From contig MGXQ01000065.1 of the NCBI GenBank assembly GCA_001801405.1, positions 1-6,560 on the forward strand: a stretch of DNA of 6,560 nt. The letters are read 5' to 3'. Shown here piece after piece: positions 1 to 5,535 of this stretch. Numbering within the stretch: position 1 is the stretch's first letter; each line of letters opens with the position of its first letter. The DNA comes from Gammaproteobacteria bacterium RIFCSPHIGHO2_02_FULL_42_13. Lineage in GTDB: Bacteria > Pseudomonadota > Gammaproteobacteria > UBA12402. The notes beneath the pieces are model-generated. The model did not search any database and had not been told where the DNA came from. It saw only the letters and a program-made list of their open reading frames with translations. The translations under genes were made by a program, and so were the position numbers.

Positions 1-19
1 CTACATCTTCGCTTATTTT

Positions 20-60
20 GCGATAAATGCCTCATTTGGCCAAATATGGCGCATTTTCGC
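20..60. repeat. Imperfect dyad symmetry centred on a 12-bp palindrome
   Basis: The centre, at 34-45, is the perfect palindrome ATTTGGCCAAAT. It is flanked by AAATGC (25-30) and GCATTT (51-56), and the symmetry extends outward as GCGAT (20-24) against TTCGC (56-60) with one extra base. It lies about 100 bp downstream of the 247-aa minus-strand gene, so the transcript could fold here. No T-run follows on either strand, so a classical intrinsic terminator is not supported. A protein-binding site or part of a repeated element is equally possible. Confidence 0.5.
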
Positions 61-102
61 CCGAAACCTAAGCACTATATTAAAAATTTCAGTCTTGACA
101 AA

Positions 103-162
103 GCTTATCCGGAACTCGCGTTTACAGTGTGGATTTTTATCGCTTATCCGGAACTCGCGTTT
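103..162. repeat. Two direct copies of a 21-bp repeat
   Basis: Identical 21-bp copies lie at 103-123 and 142-162. Each begins GCTTATCCGG and ends AACTCGCGTTT, and they are separated by 18 bp. The period is 39 bp, exactly 13 codons. The second copy directly abuts the TAA stop (163-165, minus strand) of the 247-aa gene. I do not recognise the family. The remainder of 1-162 holds the dyad at 20-60 and no supported gene. Confidence 0.85.
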
Positions 163-906
163 TTAGAACTCTAATTTTGCCAAACTTTCTAACATTGCTA
201 GATCGATCTCTTCTACTTCTTTCGGGTTGATTACAGGAGTGGCAGGCGGAGCCAGAAGTATACCGGGCGATCTGATTTGACGAAATCTTCCCTCTGGTGT
301 TTGAGGGGCGATGAGTGTTTCATCAGGATCTGGTTGAGTAGTTGTCAGCACGGGCGTTGGGTTACCGTTGCCCCATGATTCGTCCGCAATACCAGGATGA
401 TTTGCCATGCTAAAGAAAGCGGCAGCTGCTTCGCTAAAGGCTCTTCCTAATTGGCGCCGCGCGGGTGCTCGTGGTGTATGCGGGCTGCTTGGATCTGCTG
501 CGCCTGCACCATCATCCAGTTCGGCAGCAGCAGCTTCTGCGATACCCATTCTTGTAGAACTTCTTGGTCTTTTTCCAGGAGCCGCTGGTGCAGCATGTTT
601 TTCTGCTAATGTGGTGTGGCCAGTGGGCGTTGTTGTGCCATCGGCGGCTGGTTTTGCAGTGTTAATAGGCAGAGTGTTTTCATCTACTGTAATTACAGTC
701 ACATTCGTGCGAGGATGTTTTTTTAGCGGTGAGGTGGGGAGAAAGCTTGGATCTTCAACTGTTTTCTTTGTATCTCTGGGACGTCTTCGAGCGCGCTGTT
801 TCTGGCATTCCCTGCTTGTTGCCGCCTTCTCTCTCAATGCGGCCATTCTTTGTCGTCTTGCTGCTCTTTTCGGTGAAAGTGGGGGACGTTTTTGACTACG
901 AGGCAT
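163..906 (-). CDS. Disordered basic/proline-rich protein, candidate nucleus-targeted effector
   Basis: I do not recognise a family for this 247-aa protein. The start is well supported: AAGGAG (914-919) lies 7 nt before the ATG. Residues 1-50 are extremely basic, with clusters such as PKRAARRQR (12-20) and RARRRPR (38-44); KRPR (112-115) is a further basic cluster. These would fit nuclear localisation or nucleic-acid binding. Nine Ser/Thr-Pro sites are spread through it; S11 (SPKR) and S59 (SPLK) match the full proline-directed CDK consensus S/T-P-x-K/R. The middle (83-165) is Ala/Pro-rich and probably unfolded. The last 18 residues, EVEEIDLAMLESLAKLEF, look like an acidic amphipathic helix. 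There is no signal peptide or membrane segment. Base composition is GC-rich (about 57% over 421-600) compared with the AT-rich parts of neighbouring genes. It is probably co-transcribed behind the 57-aa gene. Being a real gene is likely; an effector role is inference from motifs only. Confidence 0.8.
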   Translation of the reverse strand: MPRSQKRPPLSPKRAARRQRMAALREKAATSRECQKQRARRRPRDTKKTVEDPSFLPTSPLKKHPRTNVTVITVDENTLPINTAKPAADGTTTPTGHTTLAEKHAAPAAPGKRPRSSTRMGIAEAAAAELDDGAGAADPSSPHTPRAPARRQLGRAFSEAAAAFFSMANHPGIADESWGNGNPTPVLTTTQPDPDETLIAPQTPEGRFRQIRSPGILLAPPATPVINPKEVEEIDLAMLESLAKLEF

Positions 907-913
907 GATGTGA

Positions 914-934
914 CTCCTTATAATTGTTATTATT
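914..934 (-). promoter_or_regulatory. Leader/Shine-Dalgarno segment of the 247-aa gene, copy of the upstream leader
   Basis: Read on the minus strand, the 12-mer AATAATAACAAT (923-934) is followed by the ribosome site AAGGAG (914-919). The same 12-mer and an AAGGA core occur at 1132-1149 before the 57-aa gene. The match suggests that the two translation-initiation regions arose by duplication or serve a common control. Confidence 0.6.
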
Positions 935-950
935 GATTGTGAAATTTATC

Positions 951-1124
951 TTATCTCTCTGGGGTTGGAGTATCAGAGCGATCAGAATTGGGGTCCTCGG
1001 GTTGCTCTTTTTCTTGTGGATGCCACGGTGCTGCTTCGTGCTGCGGACTAGCAGCAACGGCATTGAATACATTTATGAGATTTTGTACGACAGGAGATTT
1101 TGGTGTACCGGGTATAGCGGGCAT
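951..1124 (-). CDS. 57-aa Ser/Thr-Pro-rich small protein
   Basis: A short reading frame on the minus strand starts with ATG at 1124-1122 and stops with TAA at 953-951. AAGGAA (1132-1137) lies 7 nt before the start. The product begins MPAIPGTPKSPVVQNLINVF and ends SDTPTPER. It has five Ser/Thr-Pro sites in 57 residues (T7, S10, S26, T52, T54), one Trp (W34), and an acidic Pro/Glu-rich second half. No known domain, signal peptide or membrane segment is visible. Residues 13-25 could form a short amphipathic helix. It precedes the 247-aa gene by 44 bp on the same strand and shares its S/T-P-rich character and its leader sequence, so the two look like one transcription unit. It might be a partner, a chaperone-like helper or a degenerate paralogue; the sequence does not decide. 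Its reality rests on the ribosome site, the shared leader and the amino-acid style. Confidence 0.62.
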   Translation of the reverse strand: MPAIPGTPKSPVVQNLINVFNAVAASPQHEAAPWHPQEKEQPEDPNSDRSDTPTPER

Positions 1125-1131
1125 AGGGATA

Positions 1132-1149
1132 TTCCTTATTGTTATTATT
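1132..1149 (-). promoter_or_regulatory. Leader/Shine-Dalgarno segment of the 57-aa gene
   Basis: On the minus strand the 12-mer AATAATAACAAT (1138-1149) runs directly into AAGGAA (1132-1137), 7 nt from the ATG. It is the second copy of the leader found at 914-934. Confidence 0.6.
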
Positions 1150-1172
1150 ATGGATCGTAATATAACATCTAA

Positions 1173-1201
1173 ATCTTAAGGTTTTCTTAAATGGATCTCA
1201 A
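1173..1201 (-). promoter_or_regulatory. Candidate sigma-70 promoter for the two-gene minus-strand unit
   Basis: On the minus strand, TTGAGA (1196-1201, 5 of 6 to the -35 consensus) is separated by 17 bp from TAAGAT (1173-1178, 4 of 6 to the -10). This would start transcription roughly 40 nt before the 57-aa gene. An alternative -10, TATATT, lies a little further downstream. It is a match to consensus only. Confidence 0.4.
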
Positions 1202-1213
1202 AAATTAATTTTT

Positions 1214-1243
1214 TTGCCTTTTTTTATTTGGATGCAGTACAAT
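1214..1243 (+). promoter_or_regulatory. Candidate sigma-70 promoter for mnmG
   Basis: TTGCCT (1214-1219, 4 of 6) is followed after 18 bp by TACAAT (1238-1243, 5 of 6). The predicted transcript start, near 1250, falls just before a weak ribosome site AAGTGG (1253-1258) and the ATG at 1268. This supports 1268 over the upstream TTG (1214) or ATG (1232) as the mnmG start, because both would lie inside or upstream of the promoter. Confidence 0.45.
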
Positions 1244-1267
1244 TGTGAATCAAAGTGGTGCGAATAT

Positions 1268-3112
1268 ATGTATGACGTCATCATCATCGGAGGTGGGCAC
1301 GCGGGCACCGAGGCGGCATTGGCTGCGGCTCGGGCGGGTGTTTGCACCCTGCTATTGACCCATCGCCTCGACCGATTAGGCGAAATGTCCTGTAATCCCG
1401 CGATCGGTGGTATCGGCAAAAGTCATCTGGTCAAAGAAATCGATGCGTTGGGCGGCGCGATGGCGCATGCGGCGGATTTGGCCGGTATTCAGTTTCGCGT
1501 GTTGAATGCAAGCAAGGGTCCGGCTGTGCGAGCGACGCGCGCGCAAACAGATCGGGAGCTTTATAAAAAAACGATTCAAGCGATTTTATTTTCACAGAAA
1601 AATTTAAATATTTTAGAAGATGCCGTCGATGAATTGATTATTGAAAACGATTCTGTGAAAGGCGTTGTAACTGCGTCGGGTGAAAAGATTTTAAGCGCAA
1701 CAGTTGTTTTGGCCGCCGGCACTTTTTTAAATGGAAGAATCTATATTGGAAAAGAAACACAACCTGGTGGTCGCATTGGCGATCGCCCTTCCCTAAAATT
1801 AGCAAAATTTTTGCGAAAATTACCGCTTCATGTTTCTCGTTTGAAAACGGGCACACCGCCGCGTATTGCAAAAAACAGTATTGATTATGATAAGTTAAAA
1901 GTTCAGGCGGGCGACTCCCCTCTTCCCGTCTTTTCGTTTTTAGGGAATATCGATGAGCATCCAGAACAAATTTGTTGTCATATCGCACATACAACCGAAA
2001 AGACACATGAGATTATACGAAATAATTTAGATAAGTCGGCGATGTATGGCGGTATGATTAAAAGCGTTGGTCCACGGTACTGCCCTTCTATCGAAGATAA
2101 AATTGTGCGTTTTGCCGATCGAACGTCGCATCAAGTTTTTGTGGAACCCGAAGGGTTAACGAGCGATGTCATTTATCCGAATGGCATTTCAACGAGCTTA
2201 CCCGAAGATGTGCAAATAGAATTTGTTCGCAGCATGTCGGGTTTTGAAAACGCGAGAATTATGCGCGCGGGTTACGCGATTGAATATGATTTTTTTGATC
2301 CGCGGGATTTAAAGTTATCGCTCGAGGCAAAGGCGATAAATAACCTATTTTTTGCGGGTCAAATCAACGGTACAACGGGCTATGAAGAAGCGGCCGCTCA
2401 AGGGTTAATTGCCGGATTAAATGCAGCGCGCAAAGCGCAAAACAAAGACGTATGGACGCCCTGCCGTGAAGAAGCGTATATCGGCGTAATGATTGATGAT
2501 TTAATTACGAAAGGCACAAAAGAACCGTATCGGATGTTCACGAGTCGCGCTGAATATCGTTTGATGTTGCGCGAAGACAATGCTGATTTGCGATTAACTG
2601 AAAAAGGTTATGAATTAGGCTTGGTCGATGCGCATCGCTGGAAAGTTTTTACAGAAAAGCGCGAACAAATTGAAATAGAGCAAAAGCGTTTGAAAACAAC
2701 TTGGGTTCAGCCCGAGAGCAAAATTGCTCAAGCAATTCATCAACAATTTGGTCAAGCGCTTTCGCATGAATATTCGTTGATGGATTTGCTTACGCGCCAC
2801 GAAATTAATTATGGCGCATTAAAACAAATCACAGAGGCGGGCATCGATCATATTCAAGCAATAGAGCAAATTGAAATTCAAGCAAAATATGCTGGCTATA
2901 TTAAGCGGCAACAAGCGGAAATCGAGCGTCGCTTGCGTCATGAGCATTTGAAAATTCCAAACGATTTTGATTACAATAGTATTAAAAGTTTGTCGCACGA
3001 AACAAAACAAAAATTAAGCGAAGCTAGGCCCGAAACATTAGGCGTTGCGTCGCGCTTATCCGGCATAACACCGGCAGCGATTTCTGTTTTGTTAATTCAT
3101 TTAAAGAGGTAA
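1268..3112 (+). CDS. mnmG: tRNA uridine-5-carboxymethylaminomethyl modification enzyme MnmG (GidA)
   Basis: MnmG is the FAD-binding subunit that works with the GTPase MnmE in the cytoplasm to add the (carboxymethyl)aminomethyl group at C5 of wobble uridine 34 in certain tRNAs. The 614-aa product is close to the usual length of about 630. The Rossmann FAD motif GGGHAG is at residues 8-13. The family signature MSCNPAIGGIGKSHLVKEID starts at residue 40, with Cys42 matching E. coli Cys47. PRYCPSIEDK gives Cys272, matching Cys277. GTTGYEEAA is at 368-376, and the C-terminal helical tRNA/MnmE-binding region ends with RPETLGVASRLSGITPAA. I chose ATG 1268 because MYDVIIIGGGHAG fits the family N-terminus; the ribosome site is weak (AAGTGG). 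rsmG follows 10 nt later. The first 300 bp are about 59% GC and the next 300 about 38%, an unusual step within one gene. Confidence 0.97.
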   Translation: MYDVIIIGGGHAGTEAALAAARAGVCTLLLTHRLDRLGEMSCNPAIGGIGKSHLVKEIDALGGAMAHAADLAGIQFRVLNASKGPAVRATRAQTDRELYKKTIQAILFSQKNLNILEDAVDELIIENDSVKGVVTASGEKILSATVVLAAGTFLNGRIYIGKETQPGGRIGDRPSLKLAKFLRKLPLHVSRLKTGTPPRIAKNSIDYDKLKVQAGDSPLPVFSFLGNIDEHPEQICCHIAHTTEKTHEIIRNNLDKSAMYGGMIKSVGPRYCPSIEDKIVRFADRTSHQVFVEPEGLTSDVIYPNGISTSLPEDVQIEFVRSMSGFENARIMRAGYAIEYDFFDPRDLKLSLEAKAINNLFFAGQINGTTGYEEAAAQGLIAGLNAARKAQNKDVWTPCREEAYIGVMIDDLITKGTKEPYRMFTSRAEYRLMLREDNADLRLTEKGYELGLVDAHRWKVFTEKREQIEIEQKRLKTTWVQPESKIAQAIHQQFGQALSHEYSLMDLLTRHEINYGALKQITEAGIDHIQAIEQIEIQAKYAGYIKRQQAEIERRLRHEHLKIPNDFDYNSIKSLSHETKQKLSEARPETLGVASRLSGITPAAISVLLIHLKR

Positions 3113-3122
3113 CATCTTTGTT

Positions 3123-3746
3123 ATGCTTATAGATGATTTTCGATCGACATTGCAGAAGTATTTATCGCAGACGGTGACCGCGGCGCAGCAAGAAAAATTG
3201 GCGCAATTTCTTGTTCTGCTTTCGAAATGGAACAAGATCTACAATTTAACGGCAATCACTGATTCTCGCGAGATGGTCGTGAAGCATATCCTCGATAGTT
3301 TGAGCGTGGCACCCTACTTGCATGGTGAGCGCATTGTCGATGTCGGGACGGGTGCGGGTCTGCCCGGCATTCCATTGGCTATAATTTTGCCAGACCGGCA
3401 ATTTACCCTATTAGACAGTAACGGCAAGAAAACACGGTTTCTAAAGCAAACTTTGCTGGAACTTTGCATGGAAAATATTGAAATTGTACATGAACGTGCA
3501 GAGAACTATCATCCGGAATATTGCTTTGATACGGTTGTGACGCGTGCATTTGCGTCAATTCCTGATATGCTTTCAGCCACACAGCATTTATGTTGTGAAA
3601 ACGGGTTGTTTTTGGCCATGAAAGGAGCCGACCCATCTGATGATCTGAAAACGATCAATAAAGAATTTGTTGTAAACAAGGTAATTCCGCTCAAAGTAAC
3701 TGGACTCAACGCAGAGCGACATGTGGTGGCAATCAAAAGGATGTAA
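3123..3746 (+). CDS. rsmG: 16S rRNA (guanine527-N7)-methyltransferase RsmG (GidB)
   Basis: RsmG uses S-adenosylmethionine to methylate N7 of G527 in 16S rRNA within the 30S subunit; in other bacteria its loss gives low-level streptomycin resistance. The product is 207 aa, the same as E. coli RsmG. The N-terminal segment LSKWNKIYNLTAI and HILDSLSVAPYL matches the family. The SAM-binding motif VDVGTGAGLPG is at residues 72-82, followed by FTLLDSNGKKTRFL and the conserved TRAFASIPDM. The C-terminus ERHVVAIKRM is also typical. ATG 3123 is the only good start. Its ribosome site AAGAGG (3104-3109), at the end of mnmG, is 13 nt away, longer than ideal, so translation may depend on coupling with mnmG. 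The stop codon is 2 nt before parA. Confidence 0.97.
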   Translation: MLIDDFRSTLQKYLSQTVTAAQQEKLAQFLVLLSKWNKIYNLTAITDSREMVVKHILDSLSVAPYLHGERIVDVGTGAGLPGIPLAIILPDRQFTLLDSNGKKTRFLKQTLLELCMENIEIVHERAENYHPEYCFDTVVTRAFASIPDMLSATQHLCCENGLFLAMKGADPSDDLKTINKEFVVNKVIPLKVTGLNAERHVVAIKRM

Positions 3747-3748
3747 AA

Positions 3749-4534
3749 GTGGGCAGAATCATTGCAATTGGCAATCGTAAAGGCGGGGTTGGCAAAACAA
3801 CTACTGCAGTGAATTTAGCTGCTTCGTTGGTTGCAACGAAACGCAAAGTCATGTTGGTCGACTTGGATCCCCAAGGTAATGCGACGATGGGCAGTGGCGT
3901 GGATAAAAATAAATTATCGCGTTCACTCAATGATTTATTAATGGGACAGAGACCTTTTGTCGAAGTGCGCATCGCATCGCCTGTTGGCTATGATATTTTA
4001 CCGGCGAACAGCGACTTAACGATTGCAGAAATTAAATTGTTAACCATGCCGGATCGCGAAAATCGATTACGAAATATTTTGCGCCCGCTTACCGGCGAAT
4101 ATGATTTTATTATTTTAGATTGCGCGCCGTCGTTAAATGTGTTGACGTTAAATGGGTTTGTGGCAGCGCATTCATTACTCATTCCGATGCAATGTGAATA
4201 TTACGCATTGGAAGGGCTGTCCGGTTTAATGCGCACGATTGAACAGATTAAAGAATCGATTAATCCTGATTTAGTTATCGAAGGTATTTTGCGAACAATG
4301 TACGATGGACGCAATCGTTTATCGGTGGATGTATCCGAACAATTGTTACGGCATTTTGGCGACAAAGTTTATCGAACGGTTATTCCGCGCAATGTGCGGT
4401 TAGCCGAAGCACCGAGTTTTGGTCAATCGGCATTAATGTATGATGCACAATCACATGGTGCAATTGCCTATTTAGCGCTGGCGGGTGAGATTTTAAGACG
4501 GCAGACGGTGACCTGTCATTCCGAACACGCGTAG
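3749..4534 (+). CDS. parA: Chromosome-partitioning ATPase ParA (Soj)
   Basis: ParA is a Walker-type ATPase that binds DNA non-specifically as an ATP dimer and is released by ParB, so moving the origin region to daughter cells. The 261-aa product lacks an N-terminal DNA-binding extension, as in chromosomal Soj. The deviant Walker A, KGGVGKTT, is at 11-18, Walker A-prime VDLDPQGN at 37-44, Walker B FIILDCAP at 120-127, and RNVRLAEAPSFGQ at 214-226. It starts with GTG 3749, set by AAAGGA (3736-3741) inside the end of rsmG, only 2 nt after the rsmG stop, so translational coupling is likely. The last six residues (CHSEHA) and the TAG stop are encoded by the inverted-repeat element that begins at 4513, so the natural C-terminus appears to have been replaced. 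The catalytic core is untouched and the protein should function. Confidence 0.97.
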   Translation: MGRIIAIGNRKGGVGKTTTAVNLAASLVATKRKVMLVDLDPQGNATMGSGVDKNKLSRSLNDLLMGQRPFVEVRIASPVGYDILPANSDLTIAEIKLLTMPDRENRLRNILRPLTGEYDFIILDCAPSLNVLTLNGFVAAHSLLIPMQCEYYALEGLSGLMRTIEQIKESINPDLVIEGILRTMYDGRNRLSVDVSEQLLRHFGDKVYRTVIPRNVRLAEAPSFGQSALMYDAQSHGAIAYLALAGEILRRQTVTCHSEHA

Positions 4535-4605
4535 CGTGGAGGAATCTTTTGAGTTGAGCGCTGTAGTGAGGAGATTTCTCCTCCTTACAGTTGTCGAAAT
4601 GACAG
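4513..4605. repeat. 93-bp imperfect inverted-repeat element (MITE/REP-like) between parA and parB
   Basis: The ends CTGTCATTCCGA (4513-4524) and TCGAAATGACAG (4594-4605) are inverted copies matching at 11 of 12 positions. The arms continue with related GTAGCGTGGAGGAATCT (4531-4547) and, inverted, AAGGAGGAGAAATCT. The GTCATTCCGA...GGAGGAATCT wording is of a kind that recurs as dispersed palindromic repeats in many bacterial genomes (recalled, not searched). It carries no gene. It overlaps the 3' end of parA, supplies the parA stop, and leaves only 21 bp before the parB start, including its ribosome site. Confidence 0.8.
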
Positions 4606-4612
4606 ATTTTTT
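4561..4612 (+). terminator. Strong stem-loop with downstream T-run, possible attenuator between parA and parB
   Basis: Bases 4561-4573 pair with 4578-4590 over 13 positions, with one mismatch and one G-U, around the loop ATTT. The outer arms of the 93-bp element can also pair, and directly after them comes a run of six T (4607-4612). Either fold could reduce transcription from parA into parB or protect the parA mRNA end. The T-run is 16 nt from the inner stem, so an intrinsic terminator would need the outer fold. The effect is inferred. Confidence 0.35.
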
Positions 4613-4626
4613 ATAGGATAAAACAG

Positions 4627-5517
4627 ATGACAAAAAAACGCGGTTTAGGTCGAGACTTGGATTCATTGCTCGGTGGCATATCGAGTGAATCCATATTGGC
4701 GACGACAACGTTAACTGAAACAGTGAAAGAGGGCGCGTCCATAGATGGCTTGCGCAAGCTGCCTGTTGAATATTTACAGCGCGGACAATTTCAGCCGCGA
4801 CAAGATATACAGGCGGAAGCATTAGAAGAGTTAGCAGAATCCATTCGTGCGCAAGGCATTATTCAACCGATTCTCGTGCGTCAAGTGGGCGAAAACAAAT
4901 ATGAAATTATTGCCGGTGAACGACGATGGCGCGCAGCGCAATTAGCTGAGTACTCAGAAGTTCCGGTGATCATCAGAGAATTGTCCGATGAAACGGCCAT
5001 GGCGATGGCATTGATTGAAAACATTCAGCGCGAAGATTTAAATCCGATGGAAAAAGCGCATGCGTTGAAACGGTTGCTCGATGAATGTGGTTTGCGTCAC
5101 GAAGATTTGGCGCGCACGGTTGGAAAGTCGCGCGCAACGGTGACGAATTTATTACGATTATTAAATTTAAATCTCGATGTTAAAACCATGCTAGAGCGTG
5201 GCGATTTAGAAATGGGTCATGCGCGCACATTATTAGCATTAGAAGGTGAGCGTCAAAGTCAAGCTGCTAGAACAGTTGTTGAGCGTGAATTATCAGTGCG
5301 CGAAACAGAAACTTTAGTGAGACGCATTTTAGATGGCACGGTTATCAAAAAAGCGATACGTCCAATAGATCCGGATATATTGAATTTGCAAAATGAATTA
5401 TCCGACAAGCTCGGCGCAAAAGTCACGATTTTGCATAGCCCAAAAGGGAAGGGTAAGTTAATTGTTCAATATAATAGCCTCGAAGAATTTGAAGGCATTA
5501 TGGGGCATATAATCTAA
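4627..5517 (+). CDS. parB: Chromosome-partitioning protein ParB (Spo0J), CTP-binding clamp
   Basis: ParB binds parS sites near the origin, loads onto DNA as a CTP-dependent sliding clamp and stimulates ParA ATPase. The product is 296 aa, a normal length. Residues 3-15 (KKRGLGRDLDSLL) form the ParA-contacting N-terminal motif. The ParB/Srx CTPase domain shows GQFQPRQ (53-59), GERRWRA (97-103) and ENIQREDLNP (131-140). The helix-turn-helix for parS binding covers about 155-177 (RHEDLARTVGKSRATVTNLLR), and the C-terminal dimerisation domain about 249-296. ATG 4627 follows AGGA (4615-4618) with 8 nt spacing. It is probably expressed with parA, but the 93-bp element lies between them and could separate their levels. 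No parS-like palindrome of the TGTTTCACGTGAAACA type was found in this window. Confidence 0.97.
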   Translation: MTKKRGLGRDLDSLLGGISSESILATTTLTETVKEGASIDGLRKLPVEYLQRGQFQPRQDIQAEALEELAESIRAQGIIQPILVRQVGENKYEIIAGERRWRAAQLAEYSEVPVIIRELSDETAMAMALIENIQREDLNPMEKAHALKRLLDECGLRHEDLARTVGKSRATVTNLLRLLNLNLDVKTMLERGDLEMGHARTLLALEGERQSQAARTVVERELSVRETETLVRRILDGTVIKKAIRPIDPDILNLQNELSDKLGAKVTILHSPKGKGKLIVQYNSLEEFEGIMGHII

Positions 5518-5535
5518 ATGTCACAGGAGAAAAAT

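Noticed and set aside
1..162. Replication origin in the left intergenic strip
   Set aside because: TTATCCGGA and TGTGGATTT each differ from the DnaA box at two positions, no AT-rich unwinding region with repeated 13-mers is seen, and the strip is short.
407..895. 162-aa plus-strand open frame opposite the 247-aa gene
   Set aside because: It is antisense to a gene with a better ribosome site; its Ala/Gly/Cys-rich make-up is what the complement of Ala/Pro/Arg codons gives, and no ribosome site precedes it.
163..1124. Histone-like or ribosomal identity for the basic protein
   Set aside because: The N-terminus is histone-H1-like in composition, but regular AKKP/KAAK repeats are missing and the acidic C-terminus does not fit.
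924..1179. Two overlapping plus-strand frames of 78 and 63 aa before mnmG
   Set aside because: They overlap the minus-strand 57-aa gene, which has a ribosome site, a leader shared with the next gene and a consistent protein style.
1214..1267. Longer mnmG with TTG 1214 or ATG 1232 start
   Set aside because: The extra residues have no family counterpart, no ribosome site is present, and they fall in the candidate promoter.
3123..5517. parS site in or near parAB
   Set aside because: I looked for TGTTTCACGTGAAACA-like palindromes and found none; TGTTTCTCGTTTG in mnmG near 1830 lacks the symmetry.
5518..5535. Cupin start at ATG 5518
   Set aside because: There is no usable ribosome site before it, whereas AGGAG stands 6 nt before ATG 5536.
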